From contig OY754467.1 of NCBI GenBank assembly GCA_963575645.1, positions 6,448,001 to 6,512,000 on the forward strand: a stretch of 64,000 nucleotides of DNA, written 5' to 3'. The DNA is from Xanthostigma xanthostigma. Taxonomy: Eukaryota; Arthropoda; Insecta; Raphidioptera; Raphidiidae. The notes under the pieces were generated by a model. The model saw nothing but the letters and a program-made list of their open reading frames with translations. It had not been told where the DNA came from and searched no databases. Positions 19,701-34,700 of the stretch are shown in pieces. Within the stretch, counting starts at the first letter, position 1. Each line of letters begins with the position of its first letter. Both the position numbers and the translations under genes were made by a program.

Positions 19701-22700
19701 CTGAAAATTAACATATTGTGTCTTATTATTCATAAATTAATTATACAAAGCTGGGAGCTTACACTTTGTCAGTATGGAGGGTAGAGGTAAGGAGGACTAT
19801 CTTATATGGTAGATAAGTTGAAAAAGTGTCTATCTAAATCCTAGATATACAGCCTGTCCCATTTTAATGTCCCACCCTGGATAACTTTTGTCAGTGACCT
19901 TGAATGAAAAATTGTTTGGTACAAAAGTTGTACAACTTGGAGGGGGACATTCGACGGCACTAATACTTTTGACCTTGGGTATAAGGTTCAAGGTCATTCA
20001 AGGTCAACTTTGTTTTTTTTAATGGAACGTCCTATTTTTGACATCGGAAATCGATTGCGCGTGAAAAAATGTGACACTTTTGTCTGAAACTTTTTTCGAG
20101 AACGGGCAAATTTTCTCAATTAATTTAGCCTTCAAAATTGAAAATTTTTGAATTTTCAACTCGAGAATGGTGAGATTTTCTTCAAAAACAATAGGGCTTT
20201 TCATATTTGCATACCAAACATCCTCCCAAAATTTTGTTTCAATCCGTTCATCCGTTTGACCTGTATAGTGTTCACAGACTAACCGAATAACCGACTAACA
20301 GACTAACAGACGCACAGAGTTTTGCCCGTTCTCGAAAAAAGTTTCAGACAAAAGTCTCATATTTTTTCACGCGCAATCGATTGCCGATGTCAAAAATAGG
20401 ACGTTCCATTAAAAAAAACAAAGTTGACCTTGAACCTTATACCCAAGGTCAAAAGTATTAGTGCCATCGAATGTCCCCCTCCAAGTTGTACAACTTTTGT
20501 ACCAAACAATTTTTCATTCAAGGTCACTGACAAAAGTTATCCGGGGTGGGACATTAAAATGGGACACGCTGTATATATTTATAGATAGCGGATGCCTATC
20601 CTTGAGCATTGTGCGGAATGGTTCCAATTAGAAGGTATTATGTACGTGGAAAACGCCGTAAAAAGCGCGCGGGATTTAAAAAGATTAAATATTCTATAAT
20701 ATGATGTTAATGGAAAAATAATAAAACTCGCAGTAAACAGTGATATTTCACTCCAAATCCTATTTTTATATTGAAACGTTTCAAAAATTACAAAACTGAG
20801 CATAAATATACTATAAAAGCTTAGCACATTTTACGTTGTCAGATTGGCATCAATGATTGTCAACCTTGATGCCAAATTGACAATGTAAAATGTTCTAAGC
20901 TTTTACATTATATTTATGCTCAATTTTGTAATTTTTGAAACGTTTCAGTATAAAAATAGGTTTTGGAGCGAAATATCACTGTTTACTGTGAATTCTGTTG
21001 TTTTTCTCAATAAAATCATATTATAAAATAATTAATATTTTTGAACCTCGAGCCCTTTTTACGGCGTTTTCCACGTACAAAATGGCAAAAGGTACAGGAG
21101 GCGCTAGTGTATCCGCAATCTATTAAATATATATATATCTATGATCTAAATGCTGTAAATAACAGTTCAGAAATCGTCCGGAATGGCGCTAGCGCTGCAT
21201 CCGAGTATAAAATGAATTTAGCAGTTGTTTACCTTCCATAGCAGTTATAAACGAATTGAAGTGCGCTGACAACCTAAATTATCAAATTTCCCTCTTAGTT
21301 ACTCACCCTAAAAAATGCGACTGTATGTTACTTGAGATTTTCAAACGTTTGAATTGTATTAACAATTTATAAGTCCGTCTAATTTTTATCGTGAAGGTTT
21401 TATTTAGTGATAAAATATTATAGTACGCGCTACGAATCTAAAAGGCTCGGAAAATAGATGCGAATGCAGGCTTGCGCTTGTACAGTCTGTTGAAAAACTA
21501 CAAACTCGCAACTCAACAAAACTAACATAGCAATAACAACTTGACAATAGCGCACTCGACTGTACTTTAAAGCAGGAAAGCGACAAGTGACAAAGGCAAC
21601 GAGCAACGCACGTTCCGGTAGCTGGGAGGTGGTGGGAGTATCAACGGCTCTAAAAATATGTGCCTTTGAGACGCTGTTTGTGTCCAACTTCCGAACCTTT
21701 TAGATCCGCGGCGCGTACTATACCTATTTCAACCTAAATGTGTTTTATATTAGTACTTTGTTGTGAATTATAAATGTAGGTACAGTATGTAATAGTCCAA
21801 GAGCTATCAAAAATTTTTGGGTACCTATTTTATTTTATTAAATACCAATCTTGAAGGTATTAAAATTTGAAAATGCCACAAGAGTCAAGGACTTTTTTTG
21901 CGAATAAAATTTCGCAATGTTCAAAATTCACATCTTGGCTTCAGCCAGGTCTTCGGTTTTTTATTCAGGCAGTACAAAAGAAGTGTTACAACAAATTTTC
22001 ACGCTGCCCCATAACCTACCCAAAAATGTTCGAGAGCTCTCCTACTAGAAGGGCTCTTGTTAACGAGCGTTTTAGTCAACGGGTAACGGGCCGACGCGAA
22101 ACGGTTACCTTTGTACACGATCCGCTAATATAACGTGAGCGCATCCATTGTTATCGATATCAGTTCTATACTCGAAGGGCGAAGTAGTGCAAGTACGTTA
22201 TGTCTTGCTTGTTTTGTTTTTGTAATTTTCTAGTCTTGTTCCAACACTGGCCTATTATGAACAAGGCTAATTAATAAATCCATATCAATTTTAAATTCCA
22301 TATTCACAGTGAGCAGAACAAGGTAGGTATAGGTAAAAACGTGCGCGCACATCCGTCGTCGTTAACAGACTTCTATGAAATAACCACTGCATCGGACCGA
22401 TTGCCGTCGCGCCGATGGGGCGACGTGCGTGTATCCGGTTACATATATACCCGTCGCGCTAACAAACACCCATACTGATCTATTGAACACTGCGCGGCGG
22501 CCCATCGCCCGTCACAAAAATCGTGCCGGTTATCCGCTGTCGTTAACAAGAGGCCTAAAGTGAATAATGTTTAAATACACTCCTCCTGGCCTGAGAATTT
22601 ATGTAAAAGGGTGCTATGGGTTGTGCACGTGGAGGAGATACGGTGCCGTTTTGTTGTGCAGTTTGTGTCAACAAAGTACAGTACCTTATCCAAAAAACGC

Positions 22701-25700
22701 TATGAAAACAACAGTTAGATGGGATTTGAGAAATATCCGGCTCTGTGATGAGAGCGATAGTTGCGCGCGAACTCGCGCCTGCCAACTTGCTGGTCGGGAA
22801 AAGGCAGGGCCAGGAGGGTGTACCAGCGGGATGGCATCGGTCGCGCCTTAGGAAGCTTGTGCTTGCGCCTACGACCCACGCCACTACGACAGACAACCAC
22901 CCGTTTGTTAGTACACACACACACGTTCAACTAAAGACCGTTGCACGCACGAGGAAGTTGTCGCTAGATTTCGCTGCTGGATTTCATGACGGTATTTATG
23001 TATCGACTTCGCACGATGCATGTTTAGAAAGCTCGATTTGTGGACGGTTTTCGTGCGCGCGCAGTGACAGTTCGAATGTTAACAAACACGGCGTCATAGG
23101 GTGTGTTCAGAGACAATAAACCATATATTTAATAACTTCTATATTGCTGGTGGTCGCAAATGAAAGCGTGGCCCATGAAGTGAGACAGCAAATGACTGTT
23201 TCTATCTCTTTCTTTTTACTTGACCCGTTGTGCGCAAGCGTCGCGTCTGTAGTGGGGCAATTAGTAAGTGGAATAGAGCAAGCCACCTCCCTTTCAGAGC
23301 CTAGTTCCATGTGTAAACTGACGCGCATCCATTCAGGGACTTGCGCATGAGACTCAGAGTATAATAAGTGAGACAGACGTATAAATGTCTGCACCGTAGT
23401 GTTTAAGTCTTTCTCTCGATCTTTGCTGGTTATACAGGGTGTCCCATTAAGAATGGGACATAGAACAACCGCAGATTTTCCAATTCAGAATAAAACGATT
23501 AAGCGAAATATGCTTAGATAAAATGTTACTCGCTCTACCAGTGGCGTACGGCAGGAGTAAGTAATGTTTGTACCCCTTCTAAATGTTACGCCGCTGTCTA
23601 AATTTTAATTTTGACTATAATTTTAATTTTTTTGATATTTTCTAAGTCAATAATGTACACTTGTTAGTTTGTTGTAAAGTTATTGGTTTTCGAGATATTC
23701 GCAGTTTTTTTAAGACAGAATTGTAAATATGAATATTATTAATAATAACACAAATAATAAAAACTTTTTAACAAAAAAATTAAACCGCCGAAAAACTGAA
23801 AAGCAAAAAATAATAAATCTTTTTATTTAACTAAGTTCTATCTGAGTAGTTGAACGTATGTGAAAGTCTAGTATATCTAAGTAATTTTGAGTCGGCGTCA
23901 ACAATTCTTCGCCGGAAATCTCTGAGCGTTCACGAAGTTAATATGAGCGACAGAGCAACCCTAACGGGCACACGTCTTTGCGAGTGGTCGTGTGGAGAGC
24001 GCATGTTTAATGTTAATGTTTATCGCTGGAGATTTCACGTATCATTGTTAATTTGATTTGGTTATTTCTTTTAGTGATCTTTGTTCATTGATGGTTTGAC
24101 GCCGACTCAAAATTACTTAGATATACTAGACTTTCACATACGTTCAACTACTCAGATAGAACTTAGTTAAATAAAAAGATTTATTATTTTTTGCTTTTCA
24201 GTTTTTCGGCGGTTTAATTTTTTTGTTAAAAAGTTTTTATTTAATAATTTTTTGTGGCTATATAATTTATAATTGTAATATACACAACTCAGCATGAAAA
24301 TCTGTGAGTGAACAATAAATCACCCCTATTTTCCCACCCTTAGGGTAGGAATTTTTTTTCCAAATTTATATGAGACGAGCCTCGAGGTATACCCTATCCA
24401 ATAAAAAAATAATTATCAAAATTGGACCACTCTGTAAAAAGTTATGTGTGGTCATACATTACAATCAGTGAGTGAACAATCAATCATCCCCTGTTTTCCT
24501 ACCCTTAGGGTTGGAATTTTTCTACGAAATTTATATGGGACCAACTTCGGGGTATACCCTTTCAAACAAAAAAATAATTATCAAAATCGGACTACTCTGT
24601 AAAAAGTTATGCGTGGTCATACATAAATAAAAAAAAAAAAAAAAATAAAAAAAAAAAAAATATACGCGTCGAATTGAGAACCTCCTCCGTTTTTGTTTTT
24701 CGTCGGTTAAAAAGTACGTGTCTATCTATCTTTAACTGCGAATATCTCGAAAACCAATGACTTTACAACAAACTAACAAATGTACATTATTGACTTAGAA
24801 AATATCAAAAAAATTAAAATTATAGTCAAAATTAAAATTTAGACAGTGGCGTAACATTTAGAAGGGGTACAAGCATTACTTACTCCTGCCGTACGGCACT
24901 GGTAGAGCGTACCAAACTAATTTTTTTATTGTTAGGTGCATTTTATGATATTTAACAAGTGTGCCGATTTGAGTAAAATTATACGGTGTATTAAAAAAAT
25001 TATGGACATTAATAATAATTTTTCAGTTTTCAACTTCAACACCCCGTATTTCGGAAACGAGTAACATTTTATCTAAGCATATTTCGCTTAATCGTTTTAT
25101 TTTGAATTGGAGAATCTGCGGTTGTTCTATGTCCCATTATTAATGGGACACCCTGTATAGAGGGTATTAAATATATATATATACAATAAACTTCCACTTT
25201 TATTAACGATCGAACTATCGCGCGCACCAAAACCATCCAGAAATCGAGCTTCATAGCACGCATCGTGCGAAGTCGATTCATAAAAACAATCAAGAAATAC
25301 CGGTGCCACAGCATTTAGCAACGAATATAGTGTCAAAACCAGTCTCGTGTGCAACGGTCTTAACACTAGCTTACAGTTTACCCCGGGATATTGGATCTAG
25401 ATCCGGCACTGATAGAAATACAAATCATTAGAACACCATTTATCAGATATAAATATTAAAAAGAATACATACAACAATATAAAAAGTAAAAGGTAGAAAA
25501 AGATGACAATTATAGAAAATAGAACTCAAAAATTATACGTAAGCTTATTTACGCGAAAGGTTCGACTTGTTTAAAAAGCAGAATTTCTACTGAAACGAAC
25601 ATTTTAAATCCAATATATTCTATACAGGACGTCCCAGAAAGATTTTTCAATTCGGAATGTCACGAAGAATGTGCATTCGAAAATCCCGGAGTTACTACTA

Positions 25701-28700
25701 GAACATCACATACAGAATGATTTTTAAGTTGGTTCTTTTTTAACAGCGTGTAGAAATCAAATACATAGATGAACAAACATTTTAAGTAACTTTTTTATCA
25801 AAACTCAAAAATAAGGGAGAAACAGCCTTTCAAAGTTTAATTTTTTAAATTTTATTTAATTCATTCAAAAGCCTGGTTAACACACGCGAAGAAAAGATAG
25901 CACGATTCGGAAATGCATTCCAAATAATTCGCGGAAGGCCCTTATCGCTACTACAAGCATGGCTACGACGCACGCATCTTTGTGTCCAACAAAACGGGGA
26001 CAACTTCGAACAATTTCTGTGAATACTTGATAATGACATAACATATTTTCATAGTGACATAACATAACGCCAGGACCGACCTCAAAATTTAATAAAACTT
26101 TGAAAGCTCGTTCCTCATTCATTTTTGAGTTTTAATAAAAAAAGTTACTTGTTTGTTCGTTTATTTGATTGCTACATGCTGTTAAAAGAATAATTAACTT
26201 AAAAATCATAATCAATTAGAAAACATAGTATATAATACGCGCCACGAATCTAAAAGGCTCGGAAGTTAGTTGCAAATGCGGGCTTGCGCTTGTACAGTCT
26301 GTTGAAAAACTACAAACTCGCAACTCATCAAAACAAAAATAGCAATAACAACTTGACAATAGCGTACTTTAAAGCAGGAAAGCGACAAGTGACAAAGGCA
26401 ACGAGCGATCACGGCCAATCACAGACGAGCGCACGTTCCGTGCAGGTAGCTGGGAGGTGGTGGGAGTCACAACGGCTCTAAAATGTGCCTTTGCGACGCC
26501 GTTTGTGACTAACTTCCGAACCTTGTAGATCCGTGGCGCGTATTATACTCATTATAGTGTTAGGCTCTACACATATTCTTTATAGCCCAAGATCCCAGAG
26601 CCGCCAGACACAACCTATTTTTAAATAAATGAAACCTTACGTTTTGAGTAGTGTTTTATGTACCTACTTAGAACGCTTGGCGTACTTCCATCATTGAGTC
26701 TGTGACAAATGTACAGGTACCAGGTGAGAAAGGTGAGTAAAAATAAGAGTCACTTAATTTAAATTTAAATGGCTGATATTTATATATGTTTTGTAAAATA
26801 TCACTACAAATTAGTATCCAGTATCGCCAGTCACTTTCCGCTGACCACAACTTCTGACAGACGCTTTAAACCTCAGAGAAAAATTAATGAACTTCACTTA
26901 TTTTTAAATGCTTGATTTTTATATGTTATTCAGACAACTATTACAAAATTATATTTCAACAGCCAGACAAATTGTAATGACCAAACATCCCCCCAGACGT
27001 AAAAAATAGTCATAAAGCTCTCGCGCTCATACTAACAGCTGACTATTTTTTACATCTGAGGGGATGTTTGGGCGATACTGGATATTAATTTATAGTGATA
27101 TTTTACAAAACATATATAAATATCAGCCATTTAAATTTAAATTAAGTGACTCTTATTTTTACTCACCTTTCTCACCTGGTACCTGTACATTTGTCACAGA
27201 CTCAATGATGGAAGTACGCCAAGCGTTCTAAGTACATAAAACAATACTCAAAACGTAAGGTGTCATTTATTTAAAAATAGGTTGTGTCTGGCGACTCTGG
27301 GATCTTACTCCACTATAAGGATGCGAGTTAACCGAAACGATTGCAAATCTTAAAACATACCTGCGCACTAAAATAACAATTGTCGTGATGATGGCAGCCA
27401 AAAAGACGAACGCACCGAATGCTCCGAGTGCAATGATTGCTCCAAGATTCAGTTTAGCGCCGAAAGGCTCTCTGCGTTCTCCGTCCACAGATAACGGAAC
27501 GTTGGCATTAGCCGTCTCGTCCTGTCTACCGCTGATTGTGTTCGAAGCTATTTCGTTGTCTTGAGGATGAGACGCAACAATGATGTGCGGCACATTTGCA
27601 CTACTGCTGTCCGTGCTGTCTGCGACAATAGTCGTTGGTTTGTTGGTCGTGCGTCTTCGGAATGGTTTGTCTTCGCGCACCGTGCCCGCTTCCACTTCGT
27701 CCGAAGCAGTCGACGAAGTCAGACCCGGTTTGCTCGGTTTCGGTCGTTGGCGTGTTGTGGAGGTCGGTGGCCGCGTAGGACGTCGGCCTGTCGTGCTTGG
27801 CACTGACGTTGAAGAATCTTCTAAAATGTTTTAAAGTGAAACTTTTATTCTATCGCCCCGAATTTTTCTGGCCGTCTGTTGCATGTCGCATTACAGGCGG
27901 CCGCGGAGTAGAGGTAAAGTGAAAGGCGTTCGGAGTAGGCGCTCGGTAGAGCAGCCAAGGCCAATATGGCGGCGCCCATGGTTAGCATCAGCTGACCGTG
28001 TAGTATGTATAACACATAGTCAGTCTGTCATGCGGGCAAGTGCTGTATTGTTGTTTATAATTAATCGTGATGGATAAGTGTCTACAATCCAATAAAAATT
28101 TCACTTGCGTCGTGGTTTCTTAAAACCACACAACTGTTTTTTTTCTCATTTAGTAATTTTTGTATGAAAAAAATACGAATACGTTTTACGGACAATTAGT
28201 AACCAGAACCGTCTTTAAGCGGCCCATATTATAGACGCTCAATATTATTGCGCAATATATGGGTTTGTGCAATATAAAGTTCGTTCCAAGCAGCCGCGAA
28301 CGGTAATAAAACCGTACACAGTCTTGTTACTGCGCAAGACTGTCTTGCGCAGTATCGATTTTTGAGCTAGTGCGCAAATTAGTCTTGCGCAGTGACAAGA
28401 CTGTGTACGGCTGCTTGGAACGAACCTATAATTGACCGTGTGTAGACGAGATTGAAAAATTGCGCAATATGTCGTGTGCTTTTCAAAAACTTGAAAATAT
28501 ATTGCACAAACGGGGAAGAATTGTGCCGTCTGTTGTCAAGATTGCGCAATATCCCGTCAGCAGTGTTGCCAGTCTAATACAATTGTACTAGATCTAGTAC
28601 TTTTTTGTCATTTTCTGTACGCTAGTACGTTGAAGCAAAAATCTATTACTTTGTAATAAATCTAGTACTTTTTAATACCCAATGTCCACACACACACCAC

Positions 28701-31700
28701 AACAAACGAAAAAAGGGAAATTACCAAAAAAAGACTTTTTTGTTGTGGAAATGAAAGGATCTTTTTTTTTCGCTCTCCTACATTGTGCCCATATACGATC
28801 AAATTTGTGAAATTAGGTTGTTTTTTTTTTTTTGCTCTCCAATTGTGCACCCAACAAAATTATTTAAGCCAGGTTGTGTTAAAAGAAAGGTCATTTGTTG
28901 GTTGGCAAATCTTAAAAAAATTCTAGTACTTTTTCTACTTTTTTCAACCCTGATCTAGTACGCAAAACAAAAAAGTTCTGGCAACACTGCCCGTCAGTTG
29001 ATCTCAAGTAGCGGTCGTTTTTCAACAAGTCGTCTCAACTACGCCTCATCACGGGTGACAAGAAAGCCGTAAGACAATTTATTGTTGAATTTATCGAGGT
29101 GTATCGTGGTCTTCCGGCTCTGTGGGATGTGAAGTCCAAAGACTACAGTAATCGTGACAACATGATGACTGAAGTTCTGGTGGGGACTGTTTGCATAATG
29201 TGGCTGTACCGTCTGTGCTCGCAATTAGGCTTTTGAAAAAAAAAATAATTATCGATTTTTTTATTGTATTTTAAAACTTTATTATAAATAATATTGATAA
29301 TCGATGCGAAAAACTTTCAAAAAACTTTTTTTAAATGAATTATAAGCAATTTAAAATTGATAAAATTCACAAAAAAATCATGTGACTGCAAACACTCTAA
29401 AATTGTTTTTGACAATTGTGACGTCATAATGTTAAAATGTATATACACAGTATACTATCAATGGCTTCTACATGTGTATTGACTAAAACATTATGACGTC
29501 ACATTATGTTCGGGAAAAGTCGGCGCGTTATCGGAACTGGGTACAAACATTTATTTTTAATTTGATATAACTTTTGAATTATAACGAAAATAAAAAAAAG
29601 AAAAATAGTTTTGTTATAAAACTTATAGGTATACGATCTTTCCATTTATGACAAAAAAAAATTTCATTCAAAAGCCCAATTGAGCAATATATTGCACAAC
29701 CTTCAATATATACAATGATTAGGTATTTGAATTACGAAATAAAATCAAAATTTTGAGGTGGTCTCGAAGCTTTTTTCGGCCCAGGACCTCGCCTGTTCCA
29801 AAGACGGCCCTGGTTGTAACGAGTTACATAAACTATTATTTTTTTATCTTTACCTTTACAGACAGGGGCAATATTATCGTATTGTCCGTTTGGCTGGCAC
29901 ACTATTTGTTTTGGGCCAACTAATTTATAACCCCTCGAGCAGTAATATTCAATAACTGTTCCAAACACAGTTTCGTTGCTTGATGCTGAGTATTTTCCGT
30001 TTATAATTTGCGGAGGAGCTTCACACTGAATTGCTGGAAAGACATATTATATTAGCTCAGTAAAATAAATAGCTCCATAATCATAAGTACGGATGGGGAC
30101 TTAACTAATCCGGCCCGGGAAAGTAAGATTCCAGCTCTGTCTTGTATACTATTTCTATATACAGAGGGCCGACGCTAGTTTTAGTCAAAAGACAATTTTT
30201 ATATACAAAGATTTTGTTCAACAGCGATAGGAAGTTCACCCAATCGATATAATTAAATTATTTAAATAAGGTTAAAATGAGAATAGCTTATTCAAAAAAA
30301 ATCCTAACAAGTTAGGGAACTTCATATCGATATTGAACAAAATCTTAAGATATAAAAACCATTTTTTACTTTTTAGTTCACAAAAGAGTGTTTTTTTTTA
30401 TTCTTTTTCATTGTAACCCTGAAAATAAACACTCAAATGGCTGTGGAGTAGGCAACACAACGTACGTCGCTGTACGGCTTGTTAGCTGCTTACAGTGCTT
30501 TTTTAAGTTAATCAACTATTTATATTATTTATATATTTCTAAATGTTTGTATAAATTATTGTAGTGTCATGGGTTCTTAATGCGTTTGCAAAATTTTAAA
30601 TTATTCAGGCGTCTGGAAGTGGATGAAAATTAAATTGAAAGATTCCATTACGTACAACTAGAGTTAATAAAAGAGTGTTAAACAAAAGTGCGATTTTCAA
30701 CCGGGCGAAAACCGGAACGGCCAGTCAGTTATTATAATATTGTATTGTCATCGGAACTACATACGTATGCAAAATTTCAGCTCAATCGGATAACGGGAAG
30801 TGGGTCAAATTTAGCTTGCAAGATTCGATTACAGACAGACGGACACCGGGACAGATGAAACAAATGTATTAAGAAAATATCAGTATATTTTGTGTACCTT
30901 CGCATTTAGGAGGCGGTCCATTCCATCTTTCGTCAATGTCACACGTCAATTGCGCTCTGCTACTCATTTCGTAACCTTCGTCACAAGTGTATATAACATG
31001 ACTTAAGTATCCAACACTATTATTCACTAAGTGATATCTTCCATTTGGAATGTCCGCTGGATATCCACATTGAATACCTATAGGCACAATTATTTTTAAA
31101 ATAGCATTTCTCAAATAACGTGGGACATTCTGTATACGAAGCAGTAGTGGTTCTGGCATAGATATAATTAATAGATAGCGGATACCTATCCTTGAGCATT
31201 GTGCGGAATGGTTCCAATTAGAAGCCATATGGAAGCCATTTTGTACGTGGAAAACGCCGTGAAAAGCGCTCGAGATTCAAAAATATTAATTATTTTCTAA
31301 TATGATTTTATTGAGAAAAACAACAAAACTCGCAGTAAACAGTGATATTTCGCTCCAAAACTTATTTTTATATTGAAACGTTTCAAAAATTACAAAACTG
31401 AGCATAAATATAATATAAAAGCTTAGAACATTTTACATTGTCAGATTGGCAACAATGCTTGTCAACCTTGATGCCAAATTCACAATGTAAAATATTCTAA
31501 GCTTTTAGTTAGGGACCTCGTTTTCGTTCGCGTTTCGTTTCCGAGGACGTATGGGCTGCAGCTACTTCTCCGACATTATAATTATGCTCAATTTTGTAAT
31601 TTTTTAAACGTTTCAGTATAAAAATAGGTTTTGGAGCGAAATATCACTGTTTACTGTGATTTTTGTTGTTTTTCTCAATAAAATCATATTATAAAATAAT

Positions 31701-34700
31701 TAATATTTTTTAATCTCGCGCGCTTTTTACGGCGTTTTCCACGTACAAAATGGCTTCTAAAAGGTACAGGAGGCGCTAGTGTATCCGCAATCTATTAAAT
31801 ATATATATCTATGATCAAAAACCCCCCTTAGGACAGTTCGGCTCATTTCTCACCAGAAGTCTCACCATTCTTTTGGGTTCCGAATACATCGATCGAATTG
31901 CAAGCAACTTTACGATAAACAAGAGAACCAATCAAATGCTCGTAAAGCCGGACGAAAATGGCAGCCATTATGGTTACAAAAAGGCAACTTCACTCGTGCG
32001 TTCTACATTTTCTCTTTAGGTAGATACAGCATTTACTAATCAATGAAAATCTACAATATTCTTAATACGTACGTTTACAAACAGGTGGAAATTCATTGTA
32101 AAAACCAGTATCTAAGCAAGTTCTTGTAGTCGGGCCAACAAGGAGATGTCCTTCGTCACAGGAATATTCAATATTGGCGCCTACATTAAACGTATCGGCG
32201 ACCATCGTTGAATTCGGTGGCTGTTCTGGTCTACCGCAAGCTTTAGGCTCTGTAATAATATATTAAATAAATAGTTATAGATAGAATAATAATAATTGTG
32301 AAAAATAACTCTAATAATTTAGAGTGATAATGATCCTGTTTAAATGTTGTAAGATTAAAGGAAGAATCCTGGTGGCATAGGATCGATGAACTCAGCAAAA
32401 CTGAAGGTTTTTTTATTGCATTTTATTGTCTGACGTTTCGGCAAACTTTATGCCATCTTCGGAGAATCTAGAAGATTTATATATAAAAAGTTTTAAATTA
32501 TTGTTGTTACAGTTGTTATTGTTAAAGTTATAGTTCTTAAAGTTGTTATTGTTAAAATTATTGTTGTTAAAATTAAAGTTAAAAATTGGAAGTAAAATAA
32601 ATAAACTTACCAATGCTGTCTGTTTTCTCAGTATTGTTGTTATGTATAAAATAAATTAAAATAAAAAATGTCATCAACGGGTATTAAAATTACTTTTTTT
32701 CTTTAAAAAGAAACGACTGATTTTTACTAAAAATTGTATAAATGTGTCTACTGTAACTAGTTTAAAAATTATACTGACTGAAAAAAATGTTTTTGAAAGT
32801 ACGAAAATTTTAACAATAACAACTGTAACAACAATAATTTAAAACTTTTTATATACCTATAAATCTTCTAGATTCTCCGAAGATGGCATAAAGTTTGCCG
32901 AAACGTCAGACAATAAAATGCAATCAAAAAACCTTCAGTATTTGCTCAGTTCATCGATTCTATGCCACCAGGATTCATCCTTTAATCTTACAATAATAAT
33001 AATAATAAATAATATATCTATTATTATAATTTTCTTAAATATGTCACAAGACAAATACTTTCAGTAAAATCTAATGCTTTTAAATGAAAATGGAACTAAG
33101 AGCAACGCTGGTTGAGAGATTAAAATAATTATCGTTTAATATAAAATTGTTGCACTTACGATGTTGGCAAATGTAATTTAATGGCAGGTTACAGTTCGTA
33201 TCCGACCAAAGCCATCCTTTGGAACCGTCGTATCGGGCGCAGTCTTCATTTCCTCCTGGCAAATTCCAAAAAGACACACTTACATCTTCACCGTTTAACC
33301 ATCTCCAATTGGACCTTTCTTGTTGGTCTCGGACAGCTCCCATCCAATACTGTCCACTAGTATCACTTCTGCAAGTCGTAAAATATATTCGATTATATAT
33401 CCATATTGTAACAGTTTAATATCTAAATTAAAAGAGCTATATCGACTTAAAAAATTCCAGCCAATTGAGCGACGGGACCATTCCAATTAAAAAATTTTGA
33501 CATTTGATATAGTTTAATAAAGAAAATAAAATTTCTGATATCGCGTGAGGTGACGCGGGTAATGGCTAGTATTCAATATATTTGCTATTAGTTGTCATGG
33601 TTACCTAAATATATTCCACGTCCTGTAAAAATTAATCAAAGCATGCTTAACTATAGTTTATTTCTGATGCATCTACAAAACAAAAGAACAGCTGATTTTT
33701 TTTATTTCCAAAATATTTCCGAAATTATAAAGTAATGTTTAGGAAAAAAAATGTTTAACAAAACTTTTTTGAAAAAATAAATAGAATAATAAGCCGTTAT
33801 GAAAAGTATACCATTATTACATAAAAAACATATATCTCTTCTGCGCATGCGCCGATTTTCTCACAAAACAATGGAGCTCTTCATATTTACATACCAAACA
33901 TCCTCCCAAAATTTGGTTTCAATCCGTTAATACTTTTGACCTGTATCGTGCTCACAGACAAACAGACGCACAGATTTAAAAAACAAAAAATATGTTTTTT
34001 GGATTCGAGGGACCTCAAAACGAAAAGATATTGTAAAATTTTGAAAAGTGATTTTTGACCTAAACTAGTACCATTCCCCACTTGTAGGTTGGATGTAGGT
34101 GATGTGCCGGATCGTTAAAAATGTATATCCGCGGATACGGATCTGAATACGAATTTTTGATTTCAAGATCCGCGGATACGGATCTTAATTTTCTTAGAGT
34201 ACGCGGCGGTAAATATTGCACATCGATCTTTGGAAAGAGACTATCTGTTATGGGAAAAAGTTATTGACCTCTTTAAGAGTTAACTCTCATAACATATTGT
34301 CTCTTTCCAAAGATCGATGTGCAATATCTCATTATAAAGATAGTTGATTTAGTACCTTTGAGTTATGTACTATTAGTATGGTATACTCACTACGATAAAT
34401 GTTTGCAATATAAAGGTGCCAAATACGATTTAAAAAAATAAAAAATAATCTGAATGGAATTTAACAGTTTTTCATTATTACCTAATCATATTTTAATTAT
34501 ATAAAATTTCATCTATGAATTGAAAATTAATAAGGTAAAAGATCCGCCAAAAACTAACGGATACGGATCTTTCTTCTCCCTCGGATATCCGCGGATACGG
34601 ATACGGATATCCGGCACATCACTATTTGGAATGGTAAAAACGAGCAAGAATTTGCAAATGAACGACAATAAAATTGCCTGTAAGTGCCAAGACTAAGAGT

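Larger units (their letters stand above)
23431..25158. mobile_element. Large composite foldback element
   Basis: Outer termini TATACAGGGTGTCCCATTAA / TTAATGGGACACCCTGTATA are followed by long inverted arms. A second palindromic element (23751-24250) and a tandem 164-bp block (24304-24630) sit inside. The right arm has ~165 bp absent from the left. Confidence 0.8.
28210..29710. mobile_element. Probable decayed element with GCGCAATAT repeats and MADF fragment
   Basis: GTAGACG/GTCTG...ATTGCGCAATAT units recur at about 28228, 28440 and 28525, with AGCAATATATTGCACAA at 29685. Between them lies a MADF-like frame. PIF/Harbinger elements often carry a MADF/Myb-like second protein, which is the basis for this inference. 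Ends are not fixed. Confidence 0.4.

Noticed and set aside
22555-23119. Several overlapping ~70-125-codon frames on both strands
   Set aside because: GC-richer intron sequence gives chance frames; no family motif, no splice-phase link, and the right part is family E repeat.
27561-27834. Plus-strand frames over the transmembrane exon
   Set aside because: Shadows of the GC-rich stalk-coding sequence on the minus strand.
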